NCBI GenBank assembly: GCA_905210845.1
Contig: CAJLYG010000054.1
Coordinates: forward strand, 1 to 16,039
Source: an uncultured Prevotella sp.
GTDB lineage: Bacteria > Bacteroidota > Bacteroidia > Bacteroidales > Bacteroidaceae
Direction: 5' to 3'
DNA length: 16,039 nucleotides
The position numbers were made by a program, and so were the translations under genes. Each line of letters opens with the position of its first letter. The stretch's first letter is position 1. Below are positions 1-7,149 of the stretch, piece by piece. Below the pieces are notes generated by a model. It was not told the origin of the DNA, did not search any database, and saw only the letters and a program-made list of their open reading frames with translations.

Positions 1-414
1 GCGGAATACTATCGTACGAACTTCCTCGCGCCATTAGGTATTGTCCCAGAGATTTCCCTGCGACCTGCTTTCGTAGCTGCGGTCTATCCAGTCGTGTCTT
101 TCACCGCGCCCTGTACCCATCGACGCTCCCGAAGAGGATTGTTAGGAGAGTATAAGAAAAATGATCCCGTGATGCGTGATTCCCTTTCCATGGAATTACA
201 CGCCCAATTGATCGATTGCCCCGTGTTCATCACCAACTGCAAAGATGATCCTATCGTTAAGTTCCATAATAGTGAATTGCTTGACTCAGCCCTGACCATT
301 TACCATAAGGATCATCTTTATGTTCCTTATCCAACTGGTGGCCACGGCTTTGGGGTGAGCAAAAATCATTGGTTGGAGAAGTGGATTCAGTATATACGTA
401 AAGAAAAAGAATAA
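1..414 (+). CDS. Alpha/beta hydrolase (esterase/dienelactone-hydrolase type), C-terminal part
   Basis: The reading frame is open from the first base of the window, so this is the 3' end of a longer gene. The visible 137 residues carry the second half of an alpha/beta-hydrolase fold. A strand ending in CPVFITNCKDDPIV supplies the likely catalytic Asp, and a GGHGFG turn about 45 residues later supplies the catalytic His. The nucleophile serine motif (usually GxSxGG) would lie upstream, outside the window. Proteins of this kind in Bacteroidetes are usually carbohydrate or acetyl-ester esterases; the substrate cannot be read here. A GTG at 94 could be mistaken for a start, but the coding similarity clearly continues upstream of it (EYYRTNF, AAVYPVVSF). 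The gene ends 4 bp before the acyltransferase start, so the two are probably cotranscribed. Confidence 0.75.
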   Translation, partial: AEYYRTNFLAPLGIVPEISLRPAFVAAVYPVVSFTAPCTHRRSRRGLLGEYKKNDPVMRDSLSMELHAQLIDCPVFITNCKDDPIVKFHNSELLDSALTIYHKDHLYVPYPTGGHGFGVSKNHWLEKWIQYIRKEKE

Positions 415-418
415 GAAA

Positions 419-1564
419 ATGATACAACCCAGTCCTTTTGATGATATTCGTCCTTATTACGACGAAGAAGTACCAGCCGCCATTGACCGGTTGGTAAACA
501 GCAGTTTCTTCCCCTTGCTCGCCTCGTACGTGTTCCCAGATCGTCCGTTAGAGGAAGTCAAGGAGATGGTATCTCAATGCAAGACCTCCCGGGATTTCCA
601 GCATACGGTCATGATGCAAGTCAATGAACAGGTGATCCGACGGAGTATCTCACATTTTACATACCGGGGGACAGACCAACTTGAGCCCGGCAAGAAATAT
701 CTCTTTGTCAGTAATCACCGCGATATCTTCTTAGATGCCAGTCTTCTTCAATATGTCTTAGTAAAGTGTGGATGTGAAACCTCAGAGATTACCTTTGGCG
801 CCAACCTCATGTCTTCACCCCTCATCATCGATATTGGGAAAGTAAATAAGATGTTCCGGGTAGAAAGAGGGGGTAACATGAAAGACTTTTATATGAGCAG
901 TCGCCACCTTTCCGACTATATTCGCTATGATATAACCCAGAAGCATGAGAGCGTGTGGATCGCGCAGCGAAATGGGCGCACGAAGGATGGAAATGACCAT
1001 ACCGATCAAGGGATCATCAAAATGTTCTGTATGAGTGAGCCGAAAGATAAGATCAAGGCGTTGGCCGACCTCCATATCGTACCGGTAAGCGTGAGCTATG
1101 AGTGGGAATCCTGTGATATTCTCAAGGCTCTTGAACTTTATGAATCTCGGTTTGAGAAATATGTCAAGAAACCGGGTGAGGATCTGAACAGCATCCTGAC
1201 CGGTATTATCCAGCGTAAGGGACATGTCAATATTACGTTCTGCCGCCCGATTACGAAGTTCGACCTGATGAGCTATTATGATTGTACCAATAATGAGTAC
1301 CATAAACGGGTCGCAGCACTCATGGATGAACGGATTATCGATGCGTATGTCTTGTATCCCAATAATTTCATTGCCCATGACTTGCGCTATGGGCAGGAGA
1401 TTTACCGTGATAAGTACACAGAGAAGGAACGGGAAGCCTTTATCCATCACATGGCACATCTGAACAGTTTTGATATCACGGAACCAGATGTGCTGAAAGA
1501 TATCTTCTTAGGCATCTATGCAAACCCAGTGAGGAACAAGCTCAAGAAGAACCGGAAGTTATAG
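419..1564 (+). CDS. PlsC-like 1-acyl-glycerol-3-phosphate acyltransferase family protein
   Basis: This 381-residue protein belongs to the glycerolipid acyltransferase (LPLAT/PlsC-like) group, which transfers fatty acyl groups to lysophospholipid-type acceptors at the inner membrane. Four ordered blocks support this. SNHRDIFLD (about 98-106) holds the catalytic His/Asp pair, FRVERGG (146-152) is the second motif, IAQRNGRTKDG (181-191) stands where the EGTRS acceptor-binding motif is normally found, and VPVSVSYE (221-228) is the fourth block. The N-terminal 90 residues and the C-terminal 130 residues are extra compared with a minimal PlsC of about 240 residues. No clear transmembrane helix is seen, so membrane association would be peripheral. 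His and Asp in the first motif are six positions apart rather than the canonical five (Hx5D instead of Hx4D). The start ATG follows the hydrolase stop by 4 bp. The acceptor specificity is unknown. Confidence 0.8.
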   Translation: MIQPSPFDDIRPYYDEEVPAAIDRLVNSSFFPLLASYVFPDRPLEEVKEMVSQCKTSRDFQHTVMMQVNEQVIRRSISHFTYRGTDQLEPGKKYLFVSNHRDIFLDASLLQYVLVKCGCETSEITFGANLMSSPLIIDIGKVNKMFRVERGGNMKDFYMSSRHLSDYIRYDITQKHESVWIAQRNGRTKDGNDHTDQGIIKMFCMSEPKDKIKALADLHIVPVSVSYEWESCDILKALELYESRFEKYVKKPGEDLNSILTGIIQRKGHVNITFCRPITKFDLMSYYDCTNNEYHKRVAALMDERIIDAYVLYPNNFIAHDLRYGQEIYRDKYTEKEREAFIHHMAHLNSFDITEPDVLKDIFLGIYANPVRNKLKKNRKL

Positions 1565-1572
1565 AAAACAAT

Positions 1573-1604
1573 ATGGGCGGAACGCCTGAACAGCATCCGC
1601 CCAT
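1573..1604. terminator. Bidirectional intrinsic terminator between convergent genes
   Basis: A perfect 9-bp inverted repeat, ATGGGCGGA (1573-1581) and TCCGCCCAT (1596-1604), encloses a 14-nt loop. It is followed on the plus strand by GTTTGTTTC and on the minus strand by ATTGTTTTC. It lies between the acyltransferase stop (1564) and the stop of the convergent small membrane gene (1633), so it can serve both. Confidence 0.7.
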
Positions 1605-1632
1605 GTTTGTTTCAATAATACTTTTATCCTGT

Positions 1633-1854
1633 TTAGATGGCTTTATATCCTTTGATACACAGCGTCTTCTTTACATCACGGATATTCATTTCTTGATAAC
1701 CGTTGCGCTTTGCAGCCTCATCCAGTTCAGCTTGCTCATCCAAATCAGCTTCTGACCTTGTGAAGTTGATGGTCTTGTACTTGGCTTCCGAAATGCCCCA
1801 TCCAATGAGAGCAATAACGAACAACAGGATAAATCCGATTAGGCCTGTATACAT
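1633..1854 (-). CDS. Small single-pass membrane protein, function unknown
   Basis: This is a 73-residue protein. Residues 3-20 (TGLIGFILLFVIALIGWG) form one hydrophobic helix, followed by a charged, soluble tail rich in Glu, Asp and Lys (about residues 23-73) with a predicted helical stretch around SEADLDEQAELDEAAKRN. With few charged residues before the helix, orientation is uncertain, though the basic/acidic tail is probably cytoplasmic. I do not recognise the family. It is supported as a real gene by its position between a plausible promoter (TATATTTG, reading leftward at 1891-1884) and the shared terminator at 1573-1604, and by its coherent membrane-anchor composition. The antisense frames over the same stretch look random. 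Confidence 0.6.
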   Translation of the reverse strand: MYTGLIGFILLFVIALIGWGISEAKYKTINFTRSEADLDEQAELDEAAKRNGYQEMNIRDVKKTLCIKGYKAI

Positions 1855-1883
1855 GATTGTTTAATTTAATAATTATTCTGCTG

Positions 1884-1891
1884 CAAATATA
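1884..1891 (-). promoter_or_regulatory. Bacteroidetes -7 box for the small membrane protein gene
   Basis: Read on the minus strand, the site is TATATTTG, matching TAnnTTTG. It lies 30 bp upstream of the start codon at 1854. There is no clear TTG box at the expected 19-bp distance, so strength is uncertain. Confidence 0.5.
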
Positions 1892-1955
1892 GTGATTTTT
1901 TCTTAAATAGCGTATTTTTTTAGGAGAAATATCATATACTTTTCATTTTTATTCT

Positions 1956-1963
1956 TATCTTTG
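1956..1963 (+). promoter_or_regulatory. Bacteroidetes -7 box for the 2021-3950 operon
   Basis: TATCTTTG matches TAnnTTTG and would give a leader of roughly 50 nt before the ATG at 2021. A TTTG-like -33 box is not evident. The promoter is divergent from the one at 1884-1891. Confidence 0.5.
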
Positions 1964-2020
1964 GGCAATTAATCTCCTCTCTCAAGGGGCAAGTATGTTA
2001 AATTCAATTACTTTGGAACA

Positions 2021-2434
2021 ATGAAAAGATTATGGATGATAGGGTGCTTAGGACTGTTATGTTTAGCTGTTCAGGCTCAGACCGACGCTACTGCATACTT
2101 AAAGAAGTATGAGTCTTTTGTGACGAATGTCGAGAAGATAGATAAAACGACCTTGAATGCGACAAAGATTGATTCTCTGAACGTCATCTTCGACCAGATG
2201 ACGGCTGACTATCACAATACCTATAAGGAGAAGATGACGGATGACCAGTTGTCTGATTATACGGAATATCGTACGCGCTATCTGAAAGCGACAACGGTAG
2301 GGCGCACCAATCAGTTCGCGGATAAAATTGATAGCGTGGGCACGAATGTCACGCAGAGTGTCTCCAAGGCTGTCAAACGGTCGGGCAAAAAGATCAGTGG
2401 GTTTGTGAAAGGTATATTTGGGAAGAAGAAGTAA
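2021..2434 (+). CDS. Small secreted protein, function unknown (possibly DUF6565-like)
   Basis: This is a 137-residue protein with a clear signal peptide: MKR, then a hydrophobic stretch WMIGCLGLLCLAV and a QAQ cleavage site near residue 20. No lipobox cysteine follows, so the product is likely periplasmic or secreted. The mature part is helical and charged (YLKKYESFVTNVEKI, and FDQMTADYHNTYKEKMTDDQLSDY), with a strongly basic Gly/Lys tail (KRSGKKISGFVKGIFGKKK) that could touch membranes or nucleic acid. From memory it resembles a Bacteroidales domain of unknown function now called DUF6565; I cannot confirm that. It precedes the permease gene by 6 bp and probably shares its mRNA, but a functional link to transport is only an inference. 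Confidence 0.65.
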   Translation: MKRLWMIGCLGLLCLAVQAQTDATAYLKKYESFVTNVEKIDKTTLNATKIDSLNVIFDQMTADYHNTYKEKMTDDQLSDYTEYRTRYLKATTVGRTNQFADKIDSVGTNVTQSVSKAVKRSGKKISGFVKGIFGKKK

Positions 2435-2440
2435 TTAAGG

Positions 2441-3451
2441 TTGAAGAAAGGATTCAGATACAGCTTGATGTTGGGTGCAGGAGTCGTTATCCTCTTTGTG
2501 CTCAACATTTTGTTTGGTACTGTAAGGATACCCATCCGTGATACCCTGTCTATCCTGTTGGGGAATGTGGGTGAACGGGAGAGTTGGAGGTTTATTATCA
2601 TAGAGTCGCGCCTTCCCCAGGCGATTACTGCAACCTTGTGTGGGGCAGCTCTTTCTGTCAGCGGTCTGATGTTGCAAACCGCTTTTAGGAATCCCTTGGC
2701 AGGTCCTTCTATCTTTGGGATCAACAGTGGGGCAGGGCTTGGCGTGGCATTGGTCATGTTGATGTTTGGGGGCAGCATGTCAGCAGGTAGCCTTACGGCT
2801 ACGGGATTCGCAGCGATCCTGCTTGCTGCATTCATAGGGGCAATGGCGGTAACGGGTATTATTTTCTTCTTCTCCACGTGGGTCCGTAATTCTGTCATGT
2901 TGCTGATTATTGGCATCATGATTGGTTACCTTGCCTCTTCGGTCATCACTTTGCTTAATTTCTTCGCGACTGAAGAGGGAGTAAAGTCGTATATGATATG
3001 GGGCATGGGAAATTTCGGAGGAGTGTCCTTGTCGCAGATTCCTCTCTTTAGTATTGTCACACTCTTGGGATTGATGGCTTCCATCACCCTGATCAAGCCC
3101 TTGAATGCCCTGCTTTTAGGTGAGGAATATGCAGAGAACCTTGGTATCAACACAAGGAGGGTCCGTAATTGGCTTTTGGTCGTGACAGGATTGCTCACGG
3201 CCATTACCACAGCGTTTTGTGGTCCGATTGCCTTTATTGGACTTGCAGTGCCCCATATTGCCAGATTATTGTTGGGAACGGAAAACCATCGCTTGCTGAT
3301 GCCTGCGACTCTGTTGGCTGGGGCTGCCATGGCGCTGATCTGCAATTTGGTTTGCTATCTGCCAGGAACATCAGGAGTCATTCCCCTGAATGCGGTCACT
3401 CCTTTGTTGGGGGCACCAGTGATCATTTATGTAATAGCTAAAAACAAATAG
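2441..3451 (+). CDS. BtuC/FecCD-type ABC transporter permease (corrinoid or siderophore/heme)
   Basis: This 336-residue polytopic inner-membrane protein is the length expected for the FecCD/BtuC permease family, which forms a homodimeric channel for vitamin B12, heme or ferric siderophores. Recognisable blocks are FRNPLAGPSIFGINSGAGLG (about 75-95), the ATPase-coupling loop around LLLGEEYAENLGINTRRVR (about 224-244), CGPIAFIGLAVPHIARLLLG (about 259-280), and the C-terminal PGTSGVIPLNAVTPLLGAP. The start is taken as TTG at 2441. It gives a basic N-terminus (MKKGFR) before the first helix and sits 6 bp after the previous stop, whereas the next ATG (2468) would cut into that helix. A cobalamin adenosyltransferase gene begins 1 bp after the stop, favouring a corrinoid substrate. 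No substrate-binding protein or ATPase gene lies beside it. Confidence 0.88.
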   Translation: MKKGFRYSLMLGAGVVILFVLNILFGTVRIPIRDTLSILLGNVGERESWRFIIIESRLPQAITATLCGAALSVSGLMLQTAFRNPLAGPSIFGINSGAGLGVALVMLMFGGSMSAGSLTATGFAAILLAAFIGAMAVTGIIFFFSTWVRNSVMLLIIGIMIGYLASSVITLLNFFATEEGVKSYMIWGMGNFGGVSLSQIPLFSIVTLLGLMASITLIKPLNALLLGEEYAENLGINTRRVRNWLLVVTGLLTAITTAFCGPIAFIGLAVPHIARLLLGTENHRLLMPATLLAGAAMALICNLVCYLPGTSGVIPLNAVTPLLGAPVIIYVIAKNK

Positions 3452-3452
3452 T

Positions 3453-3950
3453 ATGATCTATACAAAAAGTGGTGATCAGGGAATCACCGGATTAAGGGAT
3501 GGGCAACGGGTACCCAAGGATGACCCGCGGATTGAGGCCAATGGAGAGATTGATGAACTGAACTCGCTGTTGGGCATGGTCAGAGCTTCTTTCCAGCCCG
3601 TGCGCCCTGATGAGGATGGAATACGAAAGATACAGCTCATGCTCATGGATATGATGAGCTGGATTGCGACATTGCCTTCTTCTTGCTCTCCAGACTTCCA
3701 CCAAGACCTTGACAATCTGACGAAGACCTTAGAACAGCGTATGGACGAGTTGTCAGCGAAGGGGAATTTTCAGTTTGTCGTCCCTGGTGATATCCCAGCC
3801 AAGGCGATCTTGCATGTGGCACGAAGTAGAACCCGAACGGTGGAAAGACGGCTATGGTCGCTGAACCGTACCTATCCGATCAATCCAGGGATATTAAGGT
3901 TCTTCAATCGCTTATCCGATTATCTTTTTGTGTTGTCGGTTACAGCGTAA
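3453..3950 (+). CDS. PduO-type ATP:cob(I)alamin adenosyltransferase
   Basis: The 165-residue product transfers the 5'-deoxyadenosyl group from ATP to reduced cobalamin, giving coenzyme B12 in the cytoplasm. The N-terminal block IYTKSGDQGITGLRDGQRV followed by KDDPRIEANGEIDELNSLLG is the ATP-binding signature of the PduO/MMAB family. The C-terminal block RSRTRTVERRLWSL and FFNRLSDYLFVLS contains the arginine-rich helix and the RLSDYLF motif. The length is that of a stand-alone PduO domain. It follows the BtuC-like permease by 1 bp, so import and activation of the cofactor appear coupled in one transcript. A terminator-like hairpin lies about 45 bp downstream. Confidence 0.9.
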   Translation: MIYTKSGDQGITGLRDGQRVPKDDPRIEANGEIDELNSLLGMVRASFQPVRPDEDGIRKIQLMLMDMMSWIATLPSSCSPDFHQDLDNLTKTLEQRMDELSAKGNFQFVVPGDIPAKAILHVARSRTRTVERRLWSLNRTYPINPGILRFFNRLSDYLFVLSVTA

Positions 3951-3993
3951 CGCTGGAAAGGGATTGCTTCCTATGATGCTGTATGAAAGAAAA

Positions 3994-4024
3994 AAAGAGG
4001 ATGATCAGATTGATCGCCCTCTTT
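3994..4024 (-). terminator. Intrinsic terminator of pheS
   Basis: AAAGAGG (3994-4000) pairs with CCTCTTT (4018-4024), and an inner stem GATCA/TGATC (4003-4007, 4011-4015) stacks on it. Read leftward, the stem is followed by a long T run (TTTTTTTCTTT), the signature of a minus-strand terminator 26 bp after the pheS stop. It may also stop the plus-strand adenosyltransferase transcript less efficiently. Confidence 0.75.
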
Positions 4025-4049
4025 CGCAAAGCTATGTTTAGCCAACACC

Positions 4050-5087
4050 TTAGTTGGCACTTTCGAATTCACGCAAGAAACGAACATCGTTCTCGGAGAA
4101 CATACGTAGGTCGGCTACGCGATATTTCAGGTTCGTGATGCGTTCTACGCCCATACCAAAGGCATAGCCCGTATAGACAGTACTGTCGATGCCACATGCT
4201 TCCAAGACATTCGGGTCAACCATCCCGCATCCTAAGATCTCTACCCATCCGGTATGTTTGCAGAATGCACATCCCTTGCCCCCACAAATATTGCATGAGA
4301 TATCCATCTCAGCACTGGGCTCTGTGAAGGGGAAGTAACTTGGGCGCAGGCGGATCTTCGTGTCTGGTCCGAACATCTCGCGGGCGAAGGTCAGAAGTAC
4401 CTGCTTCAAGTCCGTGAATGACACGTTCTTATCGACATACAATCCTTCTACCTGATGGAAAAAGCAATGCGCACGGGCACTGATCGCCTCGTTACGATAG
4501 ACCCTGCCTGGGCAGAGAATACGCAAAGGAGGCTGGTGGCACTCCATATAATGGCTTTGGTCACCACTCGTATGAGAGCGTAACAAGATATTCTTTGTCA
4601 CATCATTGGGGTTCTTCTCAATGAAAAACGTATCTTGCATGTCTCGCGCAGGATGGTCAGCCGCGAAATTCAGCATGGTAAACACATGCTTGTCATCGTC
4701 TACCTCAGGACCTTCCGCTAAGGAGAATCCCATTCTTTGGAAAATATCGATAATTTGATTCTTGACAATGGTAAGCGGATGGCGAGTTCCTAACTGGATT
4801 GGATATGCGGTACGGGTCAAATCGATGTCATCGCTCTCTGCCTGGGCTGTCTCTGCCTGTTCCTTGAGTTCATTGATTTTGGAAATGGCATTTTGCTTCA
4901 GTTCATTGATCTTGATGCCCACGGCCTTTTTTTGGTCTGCCGCAACATTGCGGAAATCAGCCATAAGCGCGTTGATCTCACCCTTTTTGCTGAGATATTT
5001 CAGCCTTAACCGTTCAACATCCTCTGCATTCTTTGCAGAAAGGTTACTTACCTCTTTGAGAAGTTCGTCTATTTTGTCGAGTATCAT
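4050..5087 (-). CDS. pheS: Phenylalanine--tRNA ligase alpha subunit
   Basis: PheS is the catalytic alpha subunit of the (alpha-beta)2 phenylalanyl-tRNA synthetase; PheT is not in the window. The N-terminal helices form the tRNA-binding coiled coil (KIDELLKEVSNLSAKNAEDV, then many Lys/Glu). The class II core follows, with GPEVDDDKHVFTMLNFAADHPARD (motif 1 region), GRVYRNEAISARAHCFFHQVEG (motif 2), and GCGMVDPNVL with GYAFGMGVERI (motif 3). A CNICGGKGCAFCKHTGW insertion carries four cysteines; similar Cys-rich loops occur in other bacterial PheS proteins. I take ATG at 5087 as the start, because MILDKIDELL matches the usual PheS N-terminus. An upstream in-frame ATG at 5120 adds 11 residues and falls inside a hairpin of the leader. 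The result is 345 residues, normal for the family. Confidence 0.95.
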   Translation of the reverse strand: MILDKIDELLKEVSNLSAKNAEDVERLRLKYLSKKGEINALMADFRNVAADQKKAVGIKINELKQNAISKINELKEQAETAQAESDDIDLTRTAYPIQLGTRHPLTIVKNQIIDIFQRMGFSLAEGPEVDDDKHVFTMLNFAADHPARDMQDTFFIEKNPNDVTKNILLRSHTSGDQSHYMECHQPPLRILCPGRVYRNEAISARAHCFFHQVEGLYVDKNVSFTDLKQVLLTFAREMFGPDTKIRLRPSYFPFTEPSAEMDISCNICGGKGCAFCKHTGWVEILGCGMVDPNVLEACGIDSTVYTGYAFGMGVERITNLKYRVADLRMFSENDVRFLREFESAN

Positions 5088-5150
5088 ATTCTTATCTTTA
5101 TAGATAAAAAGCTTCAGCACCGCTTGGGGGGTGCCTTGTTAATTTGGATG

Positions 5151-5158
5151 CAAAGGTA
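5151..5158 (-). promoter_or_regulatory. Bacteroidetes -7 box for pheS
   Basis: On the minus strand the site reads TACCTTTG, a full match to TAnnTTTG. Transcription would start near 5146, giving a leader of about 58 nt. That leader contains a small hairpin (GCACC/GGTGC, 5117-5121 and 5130-5134). I see no T-box or Phe-rich leader peptide. Confidence 0.6.
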
Positions 5159-5200
5159 ATATTTTTATGGTAAAAAAAGAAATATATCGAAATAAAATTG

Positions 5201-5208
5201 TACTTTTG
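5201..5208 (+). promoter_or_regulatory. Bacteroidetes -7 box for the lipoprotein-murB-hydrolase operon
   Basis: TACTTTTG matches TAnnTTTG and lies 42 bp upstream of the chosen ATG at 5251. Because transcription would begin around 5213, the longer reading frame starting at 5167 cannot be the translated form from this promoter. The box is divergent from, and only 42 bp away from, the pheS promoter. Confidence 0.6.
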
Positions 5209-5250
5209 CAGGAATTTGAGAGGCATATAAAAAATAGATATGATAAAAGT

Positions 5251-6105
5251 ATGAGAAAGTGTGCTCTTTTATTTATTGTATTCGTCGTTCTCACTACGAT
5301 TAGCTTTTCTACAGTAGGATGCTCTGACAAGAAGCCTGCTGTGGACACGACCACTATTGACACGATCCAATCTGATTCTACTCCGGCAGACAGCGTGGAT
5401 AATTTGATAGCAGAGACGCCCATGCCAAAGGCCGCTGACGAGCTCTTTGATGATTTTATCTTCAATTTCGCGGCAAACAAGAAGCTGCAATATAAAAGGA
5501 TCGTATTTCCCTTGCCGGTTTATAGTAATGGCAAGTTAGTGACGAAAATGGAGAAGAATCAGTGGAAGATAGAACATTTCTTCATGCGGCAGGGGTACTA
5601 TACGTTGATCCTGGACAATATGGGACAGTTGGACTTGGCTAAGGATACCACTATTGACCATGTGGTCATTGAGAAAATCTTCTTTAAGACAAAGAAGGTG
5701 AAACAATTCGTGTTCAATCGCGTGAATGGGCAATGGATGCTCACTTCCCTCAACACCAAGCCGATGTTTTCCAACAACAATGCATCTTTCATGCGGTTCT
5801 ATTCCCGGTTTGCCGTTGACAGTGCTTTCCAGGTGGCAAGCATGAATGATGAGGTGGAGTTCACCAGTCCTGACCCGGACAACGACAATGAGGACCAGAC
5901 TGGCATTATCACTCCGGATCAATGGCCAGATTTTAAACCGGAACTGATTCCTCACGGGATTCTATATAATATCATTTATGGGCAGACCTATAAGGAAAGC
6001 AACAGGAAGATCCTCCTTTCCCGGGGAATCTCCAATAGCATGGAAGCCCAAATGGTGTTTAAGAAAATTCGGGGGCGTTGGAAACTTGTTAAATTCAATG
6101 GATGA
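5251..6105 (+). CDS. Lipoprotein, DUF4348-like
   Basis: The start at 5251 gives MRKCALLFIVFVVLTTISF followed by a lipobox ending in TVGCS, so Cys24 is probably lipidated and the 284-residue precursor becomes a periplasmic or outer-membrane lipoprotein. After the cysteine is a Thr/Asp/Ser-rich flexible linker (about residues 27-55), then a globular domain beginning ADELFDDFIFNFAANKKLQ. It contains repeated hydrophobic/Trp elements such as NQWKIEHFF, NGQWMLTSL and GRWKLVKF, reminiscent of a duplicated small alpha/beta domain. I believe this matches the Bacteroidales family DUF4348, whose function is unknown. Its stop codon overlaps the murB start (ATGA), so the two are translationally coupled, which hints at an envelope role without proving one. 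Confidence 0.75.
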   Translation: MRKCALLFIVFVVLTTISFSTVGCSDKKPAVDTTTIDTIQSDSTPADSVDNLIAETPMPKAADELFDDFIFNFAANKKLQYKRIVFPLPVYSNGKLVTKMEKNQWKIEHFFMRQGYYTLILDNMGQLDLAKDTTIDHVVIEKIFFKTKKVKQFVFNRVNGQWMLTSLNTKPMFSNNNASFMRFYSRFAVDSAFQVASMNDEVEFTSPDPDNDNEDQTGIITPDQWPDFKPELIPHGILYNIIYGQTYKESNRKILLSRGISNSMEAQMVFKKIRGRWKLVKFNG

Positions 6106-7133
6106 TGAAAGACCTGAGAAATTATAGTCTACTATCCCATAATACATTTGGCATTGATGTCAAGTGCAATCGGTACTTGGAGTATGCTTCTACGGAGGAA
6201 GCTGTGGAGATTGCCCGGATTCTCCAGGCTGACAGCCAGCCCCTGCTCATCTTGGGCGGAGGGAGCAATCTGTTGTTGACCAAGGACTTTCCAGGAATTG
6301 TCGTGACGCCAGAGAATCGCAAGGAGATCAATGTGTCCGGTCGGGATAACTCGTCAGAAGCTGTTTATCTGAGGTGCTGGGCAGGCACTACCTTTGATGA
6401 CGTGGTCGATGATGCGGTTCGCCATGGATATCATGGCATGGAGAACTTGTCTTTGATCCCTGGAGAGGTGGGAGCAAGTGCTGTCCAAAATATAGGTGCT
6501 TATGGGGCAGAGGCAAAGGATATCATCGATACTGTAGAGGCCGTGGAGATTGCCACGGGCAGGAAAGTGTCTTTTTCGAATAGCGATTGTGGATATAGCT
6601 ACCGACAGAGTAAGTTCAAGCATGAATGGAAGGATAAGTATTTGGTTACGGCAGTTACCTATCGATTGTCCAAGGTCTTTACCCCAAGATTAGATTATGG
6701 AAATATCCGTGCCAAGTTATCGGAGATGGGGATTAGCCAGCCTACGGCATCAGAATTGCGCAGTGTTATTATTGATATCCGGAATGCCAAGCTACCTGAC
6801 CCAAAAGTCCAAGGAAATGCTGGCAGCTTCTTTATGAACCCCATTGTCTCTACAGAGAAATATAGGCAATTGGCTGCCCAATACCCGGCAATGCCTCATT
6901 ATACGATAGATTCGGAACATGAGAAGATTCCCGCAGGTTGGATGATTGACCAATGTGGATGGAAGGGAAAGACCTTGGGGCGTGCAGGTGTCCATGACAA
7001 GCAGGCTTTGGTCTTAGTGAATAGAGGAGGAGCTACTGGAGAAGAGGTAGTGGCCTTGATGCACGCCATCCAGCATGATGTTCGCCAAAGGTTTGGCATA
7101 GAGATCCATCCGGAGGTGAACGTATATGAATAG
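6102..7133 (+). CDS. murB: UDP-N-acetylenolpyruvoylglucosamine reductase
   Basis: MurB reduces UDP-GlcNAc-enolpyruvate to UDP-MurNAc using NADPH and bound FAD, the second committed step of peptidoglycan synthesis in the cytoplasm. The FAD-binding signature LLILGGGSNLLLT (48-60) and IPGEVGASAVQNIGAYG (119-135) are intact. The catalytic set is present: Arg168 in CGYSYRQSKFK, Ser242 in GNAGSFFMNP as proton donor, and Glu338 in IHPEVNVY. GWMIDQCGWKG (279-289) is the usual C-terminal block. At 343 residues, with the YR-containing insert, it is a type I enzyme like that of E. coli. ATG codons occur at 6102 and 6105; the former overlaps the lipoprotein stop by 4 bp. Confidence 0.95.
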   Translation: MMKDLRNYSLLSHNTFGIDVKCNRYLEYASTEEAVEIARILQADSQPLLILGGGSNLLLTKDFPGIVVTPENRKEINVSGRDNSSEAVYLRCWAGTTFDDVVDDAVRHGYHGMENLSLIPGEVGASAVQNIGAYGAEAKDIIDTVEAVEIATGRKVSFSNSDCGYSYRQSKFKHEWKDKYLVTAVTYRLSKVFTPRLDYGNIRAKLSEMGISQPTASELRSVIIDIRNAKLPDPKVQGNAGSFFMNPIVSTEKYRQLAAQYPAMPHYTIDSEHEKIPAGWMIDQCGWKGKTLGRAGVHDKQALVLVNRGGATGEEVVALMHAIQHDVRQRFGIEIHPEVNVYE

Positions 7134-7149
7134 ACGGAAGGCTTAAGGC

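Noticed and set aside
815..1459. Long minus-strand reading frame of 214 codons
   Set aside because: It is antisense to the acyltransferase, whose motifs are in the expected order; the antisense product has no recognisable features.
2311..2919. Minus-strand reading frame of 202 codons
   Set aside because: It overlaps the permease and the preceding secreted-protein gene, both better supported.
5088..5150. T-box or phenylalanine attenuator in the pheS leader
   Set aside because: The leader is about 58 nt, has no run of Phe codons and no terminator-antiterminator pair. The only hairpin is five base pairs.
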